Shown in pieces: positions 1-12,803 of a DNA stretch of 64,000 nt; the first letter of the stretch is position 1, and each line of letters starts with the position of its first letter. Source of the DNA: Chytridium lagenaria. Its lineage: Eukaryota; Chytridiomycota; Chytridiomycetes; Chytridiales; Chytridiaceae. The notes under the pieces were generated by a model that saw only the letters and a program-made list of their open reading frames with translations, did not search any database and had not been told where the DNA came from. The translations under genes and the position numbers were made by a program. The stretch spans positions 1 to 64,000 of the forward strand of contig JAHLKC010000046.1 of the NCBI GenBank assembly GCA_025449115.1, read 5' to 3'.

Positions 1-87
1 TTTGCGAAGATCAACTTGCGTCAATGACGCCCTGCAATATCAGGAATTTGCATTTCTAATTCAACATTAAATACGCTCAAGTTTTAT

Positions 88-567
88 TTACAAGTTTTTC
101 ACTTCCTTTATGAGATCATCCACCGTCACCCCCCTTTTCCTCTCCTCCTCCTGCCACTTTCTCAACTTGACCACCCCATAAACCCCAGCCACAACCGCCA
201 ACCCACTCGCATAAGCCGCCCAAAGATACGGCGAAAACCTTTTCGACGCCGCCTTATCATTCAAATGATAAATAAACGTCGCGCTGGCTCTCCCAATCAA
301 CGTTGCCCGCTCCGCCGCCACGCGTTCAGAGTAAGGAAGAACAGTCTCACCAGTGAGTCGAGCGAGGGCTTCGGGTGTGGGTGGGGATTCGTTCTCCCAG
401 GCGGTGGAGTGAAGAGAGGTGAGAGCGTTTTGGAGGGAGGCGGTGGAGGCGGTGAGAGTGGTTTCGTGATGGGTTTTGGCTTGGAGGTCGTGGATTTGGG
501 AGCGTCGTTGGTTGAGACGGGCTTCGAGATCGGCAGCTGAACTGTACATGTTGCCTAACGAGGTCAT
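88..567 (-). CDS. Small single-pass membrane protein, uncharacterised
   Basis: Reads as 159 residues from an ATG at 567. The open frame continues upstream to about 972, but that part is a translated 9-bp repeat (Phe/Pro/Ser runs), so the internal ATG, which begins MTSLGNMYSS, is the better start. The N-terminal half is hydrophilic and probably helical (SAADLEARLNQRRSQIHDL). One hydrophobic segment lies near residues 110-132 (WAAYASGLAVVAGVYGVV), followed by a basic and then mixed-charge tail ending in VKNL. There is no obvious signal peptide, so a tail-proximal membrane anchor (mitochondrion or ER) is an inference. I do not recognise the family. No intron is needed. It is the first gene of the window, on the same strand as ubiquitin-eL40. 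Confidence 0.5.
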   Translation of the reverse strand: MTSLGNMYSSAADLEARLNQRRSQIHDLQAKTHHETTLTASTASLQNALTSLHSTAWENESPPTPEALARLTGETVLPYSERVAAERATLIGRASATFIYHLNDKAASKRFSPYLWAAYASGLAVVAGVYGVVKLRKWQEEERKRGVTVDDLIKEVKNL

Positions 568-884
568 TTTGGTTTCGGGATGACGGTTGGGAATCAAGAA
601 ACAGGGTTTGCGTGTGTGTATGTGTGTGCTCTGATCAGGACGTGGCTTTGAAAGCAGAGGACTGTGATGACAAGGTGTCCGCTGATGCGAAATCAGATCG
701 TGGCACAGTTCTTTGTTGAGTGGTATTATGCAATGGAGACTTTTTGATGACAGATTCGACCGCTGACCAGAACGAGGATGGTATGTTGGATGGTTGTTGG
801 ATGGTGTGTGTGCTTGCGTGGATTCTGGACCGCTGCCTCCTTTATACCTGCGGATGATTGATATTTGATGTTTGTCACCAGGAT

Positions 885-966
885 TTGTTACAGAAAGCGG
901 AAACGACGGAAACGACGGAAAGGATGGAAAGGACGGAAACGGCGGAAAGGACGGAAAGGACGGAAT
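885..966. repeat. 9-bp minisatellite, GGAAAGGAC/GGAAACGAC type
   Basis: About seven to eight imperfect copies of a 9-base unit (GGAAACGAC, GGAAAGGAC, GGAAACGGC) run from about 897 to 966. Because 9 is a multiple of 3, all six frames stay open, producing spurious low-complexity ORFs on both strands. Confidence 0.8.
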
Positions 967-1434
967 CGACAAACGACACAGAGCTGGTGCAAGTCATCCA
1001 TTGTCTCTCTCCCATTGCGCCTCGTCCATCATCACCACTTCAAATAATCAACTTTTGGCTTTCTTTGATCCGTAGCTCACCACCGCCATTTTTGAATTGA
1101 GATACGGACCACTATTTCGTCATGTCCATCTTCTCCAGTCGTCACTCACAAACCTCTCTAATGCACATCCAAAGTGACTCCAACGTTCTATCCAGATACG
1201 ACAACACAATAAAACCAAATATTCAAGCAAAAGAAAAAAAAGAGCTTTGAAAACTCCTCAGCACTTTATCAAAAGAGTTTCTTTTCGTAAGAAAAAACAA
1301 ACTCCCAACTGATTAAAGAAATACAAACGGGGGGTTTTGGAATGAAAGTCTCTTCCACTCCTTTCCCCCCAACTTCTTCCCAAATCGCCGGCCCTCCTCC
1401 AAGTCACCCCCACAACCAAAACAAGGCGAATAGT

Positions 1435-2951
<1,517 letters not shown>

Positions 2952-3049
2952 TCATATGTTGTGACACGTCCTTGTAGTGGTCAAGGGGAGAGCGCGGTAA
3001 ATAAGAAAAAGATGGGGAGAAAGAGGTAGAGAAGGACGGGCTTGCTTAC

Positions 3050-3191
3050 CCTTGAACTGTAGCCGCCTATCGATTTGTTCCCAAGTTGTGGACGAAACCA
3101 TATTTCTTTTCCGGTAGAATTCGAGAGTGAGGTCTGAACTCACAAAAGACGGCAGATAACGCCTGTCCAGTTGGGGGTAGTCTGCCACCAC
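3050..3191 (-). CDS. Possible orphan coding exon, uncharacterised
   Basis: A coding-looking stretch (MVADYPQLDRRYLPSFVSS ... STTWEQIDRRLQFKG) that ends at a good 5' splice site, GGTAAGCAAG, at 3050/3049. Just upstream is a possible acceptor (GGCAG before ATGTGG), so it may be an internal exon rather than a first exon. A downstream partner could begin after CTACAAG near 2967, but no stop-terminated product could be assembled with confidence. It lies 3' of FCP1 on the same strand. Family not recognised. Confidence 0.25.
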
Positions 3192-3605
3192 ATCTGCCGA
3201 CGCGGCATGTGTTTCTTTTTTAAATAACGGATTTCAAAAGACCCCATTTCGACATCTTATTACTCACTGGCACATTCACATCAAATACCACCAGCAACAA
3301 AAAATCCAGGCCCCACTTTAATCACACAAAAACGTAAATCAGCATCACACAATATATCGTTGAGCAAAGACTTAGCCCAAGACGCCTGCCCTTCTTTTTG
3401 ACAAAAAAACCGTAAAATACACCACCTTTTCACGAAAAACAAATCAACATTGGAACGGGTATCCCTCTCTGCATCCTTAGCAAGCCAAACCGAAAAAAAA
3501 TTCCTCTCACCCTCACTTTCTCCACACAAAACAAATTAAAAATAAATAAAAAAAAGTACATCAATGAAAGTCTCCAATTTCGTGATCATTCAATCCATCT
3601 CTGCC

Positions 3606-6600
3606 TCATAGCGTCACCCTTTTCCCATCATCTCCATCCAACATATCCTCAAAAGACGTTTCGTCGCCCTAAGCAAAAGAAGGGGGAAAAGAGCAATGAA
3701 TTAGGACAAAAGTCTAAAGAAAACCAAAGGCGACCGAAAAGAAAAAAAAAAAGAGGAGAAGAAAACTCACCCTTCCCCAACATCCCCACCCTTCCTCCTC
3801 CCCATCAAAATCAAACTCCTCATCCAAAAGTTTATCAATATCATTCTCTCCATCTTCCTCCACAAAACTCCCCAAACTAGGCTGGCGCCTTCCGTTTCGC
3901 CTGTCCCTCATCATCCTCATCCTCGCCGTCCATTTCATCTTCCAAACTCTCTGTCGCGCCTCTCCTCCTCTTGCCTCAATCGCTCTTCCTCATCCTCTTC
4001 ATCACATTCATCATGTCTTCCAAATCCCTCAACTCATTCCTCAACCTCCTGATTCATTCGCTCCCAATCATCCGCACCAAACGAATCTTTAAGTGTGTCA
4101 AGCAGGTCGGAGGGTTCGAGGTCTTCCTCGTCTTCATCGTCCAGCTGGACGCGTCACGGTTCAAAAAAGAAAAAACAAAAAACAATTAAATTTTAAATGC
4201 ATTAGTCAGGTATCTTCAAAATTACAAGAGTGCAAAGGGATGTAAAGTGAAGTTAAAATTCTAAATCCTGCCTGCCTAATTCACCATCCTTTTCCAAAGG
4301 TAATCCTTCTCCGGCATCCGTTCCCATCGGAACGACGAATGATATAGCCTATAAATACGTCAGTAAAGCACCGATTATTCTTAAAAGCACTCACCACTGC
4401 GGGTTCACGATAGAGACTTCTCGATATCGTTTCGCTTTGTTAACCTTGCCGTTCCAGGCTAAACGAAAAGGGTTAAAGATTTTAAAAAACCCCGGGTTTG
4501 CAGCGACCAAAAATTTGACGTCCACCTTTGCAGCGACAACATGCGTCACGTCTCTTGAAATACATCAACACATTCAGCCCCAAGAGCTGTAGCCATCTTC
4601 CAGCCTCATGTCTAAATCGAAAAATCGTCATCAAAGTGTAGGAATGTTTGCGGGACAAAACGTATCAACACAAACAAACTACAAATAAAAGCTAACAAAC
4701 AAAAACTCACGACTGCGCCTTCTCTCCTTCGGAATTACCCCACTAAAACATTAATACAATTCCGCAATATTCTCTGTTTCAAGTCGACCATTAATCTCCT
4801 CACATCTGTCGCCTCCCCCTTCCGTCTCGTAGCTTCAGTAGGTGACCCTTTTGAGTCTCCCCAAGTTTTTTCGTAAAACCTTTTATGAACTTCTGTAAGC
4901 ACCTTTTCAACATAATCCAACTCCATGTCTGTGTCAACTAAAACTGGCCGTTTTCGGTGCGTGAAAACGGTTTTGGTGAGCTTGAGATCGGCGGTTTTCG
5001 ATTGTTGCATCCCAGAGAGTTGACGGGGTGGGTATGGGTGATGAGACGACGGTGGAGCTTGATGGATCTTGAGACTGGTCTAGGTCCGGACGATGCTATA
5101 AAAGTGCAATAGTTAAATCAACAGGTATATATATAACGCGGTCAACGGAATGGGACCAATCTTCCAAACGTACATCATCTGTCTTGAATATTTAATCTCA
5201 ACTAGATCTGAGGCCCAGCTTAAATTTTTTTTGGCAGCACTTCCATTGCCAGACACATCGCCACCTGTATCTTTATCCTCTCCCATCTCCATATCCCATC
5301 CGCATCTTTCGCGTCTATCCCATCTGCCGCAAGAACCTCGGCCTGAAGAGGGGAAGGCAAAGCGCTTTCCGCCTCAACAACCGACATAACAGTAGTAGTG
5401 ATAACAGGAGCTGCAGACCCCAAAGCCGCCAAAAGAGCCTTCACATCACCCCCCAAATCCACCTTTGCAATCCCTCCATTCTCCCATAATATCAATCGAC
5501 GAAGCTGTTGTGCTCACAGTCCCATCCATCCCTTCCCTCGTGTCCACAACCACCGCACTAGCATCTACAACAGTCTTCACCATAACCTCCTCATCTTCCT
5601 GCTCCTCTTGTCGATGAGCTAAAGGCCGGTCCTTGACTTGTTCGTCCAATGCGATACTCTGAGCACTCGATAACTCTTGCTTCACTCGGTCCGCCATTTC
5701 CTCTTCCGCGCTCATCTCAGATACGAAATTTTCGTCTAGCCCGTTCTCAATGTTCAGACGGTGGATTGAAGTGTGGGCTCCGTGACGTCAAGGCAGACAA
5801 GAGGCGGAGCGAGGTCAGTCGCGATTGAAGTACCATTGGAAGAGGGAGAGAATCTTTTAAGGGATCATTGGGAATAACGGGTGGGGGTGAATTATTTCCT
5901 CGCATAGGTTCGTTAATGTCACCGATTCCGACAAAAAATCATCTGAAAGTGTGACTTTTTAGCAATTTCTTTTGCAGCTATAATAAACATAGCGTTAAAG
6001 TGAACTTACAGGGTCTTACTCGAACGAGATTAGGAGGCCACTGCCACACATCAGCTCGATCGTCTACCACGACAACCATAGACTGATCACAAGGGAAAAG
6101 CCGTTGAATGCGTTTTGATGTGAAAGCCTAAATAGAATTAGTACATGTTCTATGACGAAAGACAGAGGGTTTCTAAACTAAAAAACTCACTTCCACTATC
6201 GTCTCGAGACAATATACGGTCCTGAAAGTATTTTCCATCTGGATCCAATATTTGAGCCACCGCTTTCGCATAATTCTTAGTTCCCATAGTGTAAATATGA
6301 AGTTCATATATGGCATTCATCCTCTCCAGAAATTCCCGTGTCCCTGGTCTGTCACGAAGAAAGTAAGGTGGAGGTCATCAACACCCATACGCAAAAATAA
6401 AAATATGATGTAAAAGCCCTGCAACACACCTTAGCTTGATATAATAAATAACAGGGCTGTCTGGTAAACGAAAGTCGTAAACATCCTTGAAGAACAAAGT
6501 TAACTCACAAGCATATGAACTGCTTTATCAATATACCTTAAGCGCAGTGTTATTGGGGTTGTCCTTGTCTTTCATCCATTCACCAACAGTAGGATCAACA

Positions 6601-7412
6601 GTCGCATGGATAACAGTCTGATCCAAATCCAAAATCAACGAAAGTCTGTTTTCAGACAGCAAACGTTCGGCATTTTGCCTCTCAAGCCGCGTCGCTTCCT
6701 ATAATAGTACAAGAGAGGCATCAACAATATTGCCTTAAGCGTATCAAAAGTCATGCGATATTTACACTTAAGCTGACAGTAACTCCGAGCGAATCATGTG
6801 TCATTGAAATTGGAGCTCTCGCAACGTCAGAGCCCATGAAATCCGAACTAGCCAAACGATGTTGTTCATTAGAGGTTTGAAGCCACATTGATGGCTGAGG
6901 AAATACTCACATCGTCAGGTCTTTTCCACAAAGTGCACAAAGTCCTTTAAGCTGAACGCTGTGGTTGCAAGGCTCAACAATGGATATGATGGGATCACTA
7001 AAATGCAAAGCGTTGGTGAAAGCAGGCGGAATAAAATGTAAAAGAGGCGAAAGAAGGAGGCTTCAGACGTAATCCTGTGGGAAGTAGGAAAAAAGGGGAG
7101 ATACGACGATGACGTTTATGAGACATACGTTGAGGAGATGACATCCCCCACAGCCACTTTGACGACATCCACCATCCCGGAAAAGGCAGAAGGAAGCGCG
7201 GCCTTGACTACTTTTGAGACGGATGCTTCTCTTGATATAGTTGGGTCGAGCCTATCGGTGACGCGGTAATGGAAGAGCGTAAGGTGCTCGTAGATGAGCA
7301 ACTCTTGGCCTTTGACTATGGTTGAGCCCTGAGGCGCCCTGATGTCAACGATGGTCGCTGGCAAGTGAGCCTCAGCAATAGAAAGATCATGCCGGACTTC
7401 CATTCGGTGCAA
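3606..7412 (-). CDS. FCP1: FCP1, RNA polymerase II CTD phosphatase
   Basis: Dephosphorylates the heptad-repeat tail of RNA polymerase II in the nucleus so the enzyme can be recycled. In order: an N-terminal biotinyl-like domain (exon 7129-7412); a CNHSVQLKGLCALCGKDL segment (6911-6997); the FCPH catalytic domain with the DLDQTVIH phospho-acceptor motif in exon 6537-6698; exons 6430-6485, 6191-6348 and 6010-6127 carrying the SRDDSG and VVVVDDRADVW motifs; the VGIGDIN motif near 5925; a linker with DEQVKDRPLA; VDTDMELDYVEKVLTEVHKR near 4900; a BRCT domain at about 4260-4640 (VTHVVAAK, IVNPQW, then LYHSSFRWERMP); and an acidic C-terminus ending GDDGKRVTL. The frame breaks at about 6125, 5930, 5750, 5480, 4740, 4550 and 4450, mostly by one base, several at homopolymers. 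Those ends were followed by homology. Transcribed away from the RasGEF gene. Confidence 0.93.
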
Positions 7413-8105
7413 AAGAATTTATTTTTGCGTATGCCTTTACAACGAATGAATACTGCTGTGAGGTTGTGAAAATGGGTGTCCGTGTGTACGCATTCGTCCT
7501 GATGGAGGTAGATGCATTCTGCGCTTGTAAGAGCTGAGGGTGATTTCAGTTGACGATGGTTCGTCATTTGCCTGGTCGATCCAATTCAATCCAGAATGCG
7601 TCAAGGCACATGCCAGCCGATGTCGAGAGGAGGAGATGTACCCTTGATTGCCCTTGTTGCGAACTTCTTACAGAGAACTTCTTGGCGCAAGCCTCATGGA
7701 AGGCTTTTCCCTCCATCTCTTTTCACAAGTGATAAATAAATCCGAAGATCCGTGTTGGAAGATTACCATCTTGATAGTGAGAGCCGCGCCGCCATCCTCG
7801 TTGGATGTATGAAACATCATTAGTAGTCTACTTTTCCTTCTCTGCTCATCGAATGCAATGTCGGCAACGCCGGGGTCAACATCCGTTCACCACTTTGAGC
7901 AACCACAGCTTCAGGTCTTTTTGACGTCCCTCCAGGACGTCGTTGATGGGGATATACATGACTTTTCTAGGGAAAACTTCGGGTCACTGCGAGGAGACCA
8001 CCGACTCAGTCTTTGTCAAACCCAGAGCTGGCATCATATATAACGATATCTCCAGCGACTTCTCTAAAGGGTTCCACTGGCTTACTTTCCCGAATACGTG
8101 GGAAC
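7413..8105. promoter_or_regulatory. Divergent intergenic region, FCP1 / RasGEF
   Basis: Lies between the FCP1 start (minus) and the proposed RasGEF start (plus), so it presumably holds both promoters. I see no recognisable TATA box or repeated motif. The small ORFs on both strands lack conserved features. Confidence 0.4.
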
Positions 8106-11100
8106 ATGGCGGATGCTGGCGATCAAACACCAGTGGATCCCTTCAACTCTATGGACGATCCTACTGAAGACGATGGAGACTTTTCGAACCTGTTAGATGA
8201 AGAGATGCTGACCTCAGTATTTTGGTCACTGACGATGATGGATGAATAAGCTTTATATGCCCGTTCAGAGAGACTTTGACAATGACGCTGAGAGTCCGTC
8301 CATACATGACAAACCTTTGCAGCTGGTGCGGCGACTGGCTTTAGCCGACATATCTACCTCTTTTAACCACGGGGAGCCAGACAATGCTGAGGTCGGTAGT
8401 AGTCCAACAACATTTACTAAGTAAAAAAAGTCATCAACGCCAACCTCGCGATTACATGAGCCTCGATTTGGTCGCAGACTATCGCGGAGGGTATGAACAG
8501 TACTTTTGCTTTACTACCGATCAATCAGAGTTCTGATAAAAGTACCAGGCGTCGAGCCCGTCAGTTTTTGAGATGCCAGATTTTTCAACTGTAAGTTATA
8601 TTACTTTCATCTTTTGCGCATTGCTCTCTAACTGTATGCTCTTAGATTTACGAAAGTAGAGACACGAAGATATCGCGGCGGGTAATCTACTTACTTATAT
8701 ATAACTTACATTAAAGGTTTCTGTCGCGAGCTCCACATGTGGTTCCATCCGTGTCGAGATGTTCCCAAAAGGCGAAATCGACGCAACTTCCCCCTCTCTA
8801 CCTCAACAGCTGCAACCTCGTCCTCACATCTCGACTCCCGTACGTCTCTCCAGAATTCACAATCCGGACTTCAATTCCGCTCATGGCTATTTAATGAGGG
8901 CGGACAACAACAGCAAGGCCCTCAAACTTCCATTCTCGCAAAGTTGTTGGCCGCAAGCAACACGGGCTTGACGCGGAGAAGAATGGCTCGATTGGTACAT
9001 ACTTCAACTTTTTCCTATGTGAATGTGATTCTGAAAAGCGACTCTTTATAGACCGACGTTCCTCAGGCTCCCAGATTCGTCGTCTTAGAATATTCCCCAA
9101 GAGAAATCGCCGTAAGTTACTCTCCGTATAATTCTGTGAGAGACGGGCCACCATACTGATATAACGAAAGGCGCAAATCTGCTTAATTGATGCTGAGCTA
9201 TTCCGAAACATTATGAGAGAGGAATTCGCGTCCATGGAATGGGCTGGTCGTAATAAAATGTCTAAATCACCCAACATTGTTCAAGCGACAAACTTTTTTA
9301 ATCAGGTATGCGTGCTTTCTATAGTAGATGTTGTCACCTATCACATATACTAATTCACTTATAAAAATAGATTGCTCTGTGGGTCGCCCAGGAGGTGCTC
9401 AACGCTTACGAGATTAAACAAAGATGTCAAACAATTTCATTCTTCATATCAGTTTTAAAGGTAATCTTGATTAAAGTTCTGACTATTGACACTGGAGGTG
9501 ATTTTCCAAAGGCATCCCTTGATTTAAACAATCTTAATGGGGTTCGCAGTATTCTTGCTGGAATGCAGTCAACTCCTGTGTATCGGCTGGCACGAACATG
9601 GGAGGTGGGTTTCGACTTTCCAAAGACGGGATTTAAAACAATTCTTTTTACACAGGCGTTGTCAAAGAGAGATAGGCTTCTTTACGACCGCATATCTGCC
9701 CTAATGTCAACGGACAACAATAGCGAAGCTTACCGGAAAAAGATTAATCAAGCCAAAATCCCCTGTATCCCATATTTAGGTAAGCTTAGTGTTAATTTAA
9801 GCTTTGTTTTTCATAACAAGGTCTTGCGGCATTAAGTCTTTACTAACGTCCTATATCAAGGCATTTATCTCGGTGACTTAACCTACATTTACGAAGCTTG
9901 GAGATCCGTGAAAGGCGACGAAGCTAGGGTTTTGCAATGTATAGAGAGAGAAGCGCAGGTGAGGTTTAGTAAATTTTTATCCTGCTTTTCAACATCTCCA
10001 TCTAAAATTGTAAAGATGGAAGCTGTATTGGATGAAATTGCAAAAATGCAATCCACTTGTTATTATAATCTCGAAATGAATGATGCTATTCAGACGGGTG
10101 TCCGAGCTCAATTTTATCCTTCAGAATCGATCGGGGCATGGGAGAAGGATCAATATCAGTGAGTATTTTATAAACATCTGATGAAAATTTCTAATGAAGA
10201 TTTGCCCGTAACTTTTTTATTCTACAGAACTTCCTACATTCTCGAGCCAAAAAGAGCACCGGGAAGCGCCATATTGCCGGAAGCCCGTCACCGTAGTGCT
10301 ACAGACGGTCCTACTACGCTATCAGAAGGCTCCAAATTCTATCTACTCAGACCGAATATAAATCTACGCATGCCGAAACTCCCAAGTTCATCGGTGCGTG
10401 AGGAGTCGCAGGGATCTGCACCATCTGTGCCACCAAATGCGCGTGGGAATGCGGCACTTCCTTTCAGGGTTAATACTAAGCTTGGCCGTGGCGGGAGAAA
10501 TGTAAACAGTCTAGATGATGCGAAAGTGGTCAAGACAGAAGTTGGAGTAGTTTTGTCGATGTCTCATACTGAGAAACGTGGCAAGTTGGATTTGTCTAAC
10601 ACAGAAGAAGTTCGGAAAGATCACGTTGAAGCATCTAGCTATTTATGCAAAGATAAATCGGATAAATATTATTCCGGCGAACTACCACCTCGCGTTGAGA
10701 TTCGGCCTTCGTCCGACATAGATCTTGTACCTCTTTCTACATCTATGAAATCTGAGGGCGAGGCCACATTGATCCCGATGAGAGATACTGGAAGCCTCGA
10801 TGTGATGCCATTAAACTCAGCAAGATCGTCGCGTGGGCCTACATTTGGGACCTCTCGGAGAAAAGAGAGGAAAATGCAGAAGAGACGGGATGGGACGGGA
10901 GAAGAATTAAATAGCGATTGTGATCTGTCAATGAACCTAGATGGTACAAGTAGATTGTCGACGAATAACGTACATCAGTCCATCCGGTCCTCCCAAGCAT
11001 CTTCGTTCGGAACTGAATTGGATATGTGTCAGAACCTTTCACCTCCCTCCTCTACAATACTTGAGAACGTGAAAGAATTGACTCTCTCTCCGCCAGAAGA

Positions 11101-12279
11101 CATCTTGCAAGCATCCAAAGGGTTGAGGATTTCAGTGGAGATTTCAGATTTTGACTCTATCCCGAAATCCCTCAGTCCGACCCCATTTCAAGATTGTGAG
11201 AGTCAACCTTTGCCAAAAGTTTTGACTCGTGCAGGATCAGAATCTCAAATTCCTTCAATAAGATCAAGCACAGCCACCAAGCTCATGCAAAGCCACGTCT
11301 ATATCAAACATGAAACCAACGAAGATGGGTCACGATCAAATCGAAGACCTTGGGTCAAGTGTTGCGCAACACTATATCCTACATACCTTTGTGTCGACTC
11401 ATCGAGAACCAAGCTGAGGGAATCTCTCTTCTTTTGGTAAAAACCGAAGACAGCAGCGCCGTTTCACTAGTTGGTAGCGTAATAGTGGATGCGATGAGGG
11501 CGAAAAGGTTCATCATTCGGTCGCGGCAATGTCCACACAAAGCCTCAGCTTTGTGACGGACAGCAGCGATGTCACCACCATTTCAGATCCTTCTGCGACC
11601 TCGGACCCGCCTTCATCAAATCGCTCCAAAAAACGATGGGCCTTCTTTGGAGGCGGCAACAAGCAAAGCACTGGGCAACCACGACCACGGTCTGTTGACT
11701 TCACCGTGGATGGACACCCTGCTGCGGCTTGCGTCTCTCAGAGATCCACGGGAGACCTACCCATAGCTGGGATTGTAAACATTCTCGACGCGTCAGATAT
11801 GAGTGGGCGCAATGGTTCCATGACTCTAAACGCCGATCATGGAATTTTGCTAAAGACGTGCCGGGTTAGCTCAAGCATGGAGAGAACAGCCGCATCACCG
11901 CAATCTGATACTACAACCAACGCCCTCGCATCTTCATCCACAGCTCAAGTCAACAGCGGCTTCCTTTCACCTGCCTCGTCCGGCGTCGCGTCTGGTTCGC
12001 AAGATCTCCTCCATGCCTTTTTCGGTGGCTTCAACTCGGGCCGCTCATCGCAAGCTAATCCCACCAATGATACCAAAAAGCATCAACCTTCATCGATCTC
12101 ACCCCTTGGTCGTACGCTTGCATGCAACTGACTATCAGCGGCGATCTAACGTATTACGAATCGCATTTGTGGGGCCTCCTGTGGGAGAGGTGGAACAAAG
12201 GTCCGCGCGAACGATTCTGGTGAGGTCGTTGGCGGATACTTTGGGTGGGAACGTGGATGTGGATATAGAAATTGGATGA
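8106..12279 (+). CDS. RalGPS-like Ras-family guanine nucleotide exchange factor (RasGEF + PH)
   Basis: Probably loads GTP onto a Ras/Ral-type GTPase. The CDC25-homology domain is assembled from exons 9052-9111, 9171-9305, 9371-9460, 9512-9604, 9656-9779, 9861-9958 and 10016-10158, all with GT-AG introns and compatible phases. Diagnostic pieces are SPREIAAQICLIDAELF, NIVQATNFFNQ, IALWVAQEVL, LNNLNGVRSILAGMQSTPVYRL, IPCIPYLGIYLGDLTYI and SYILEP. A long Ser/Pro-rich linker follows (10228 to about 11280), then the start of a PH domain (HVYIKHE ... RRPWVKCCATLYPTYLCVD). Domain order matches metazoan RalGPS. Frame 1 stops at 11440; the PH domain and tail continue in other frames (11350-11556, 11529-12131, 12013-12279), so at least three shifts are needed. 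N-terminal exons before 8995 are tentative; the ATG at 8106 opens an acidic stretch. Confidence 0.85.
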
Positions 12280-12803
12280 ATGCTGTGAATGGGCGGTGCT
12301 AGAGATGGCCAGCGCGGTTGGGATGGACGAAGAATTATAAAGATGGCTCTACCTTCAAACCTGGTTTTTTACACACGCTGCCGTGTTATCACCTTATTAT
12401 TCTTGTATGTATTCAGCATTGGCATACAATTCACATATTAGTGCGTGTTTTCGTGCATGTTGTATCAGGAAAGTCGCTTGCGGCGCTCCTTTACGCATCA
12501 GACGTCTTTTTACTTCTAACTGCGGAATTAAATAAACGAGAGTTTTTGCAGATGAGAAATTCAAAATTTTTGCAAACGAGAAATTCCAAATTTCAATGAC
12601 AGCCTCAGTGGACATTTCGGACTTTTGAGAATAACATTAATAGGTACGACCACGAAGACAACGAAGTACGCTTCCAAGTGAGAACTCAGAAAATCCAAGT
12701 CTTGGAATTTTGCAGAATTATTGAAAGCTGAAATATTTCATTTGCGAAAAACTCTCCAACAGAATAGAAATTGAAATTTCATTTTGATTCGCAACCACAT
12801 ACG
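12280..12803. other. Intergenic, RasGEF to SF3A1
   Basis: AT-rich sequence with repeated AAATTCCAAATTT-like words at 12557-12600 and 12700-12780. I looked here for exons encoding the SURP domains missing from the next gene and saw none. Confidence 0.45.

Noticed and set aside
573..972. N-terminal extension of the first minus-strand ORF (294 aa)
   Set aside because: The extension translates a 9-bp minisatellite (SFPSFP...) and mixed promoter sequence; the ATG at 567 gives a sensible protein.
3281..3529. 82-aa ORF downstream of FCP1
   Set aside because: It lies just past the FCP1 stop, has no recognisable motif and is most likely 3' UTR.
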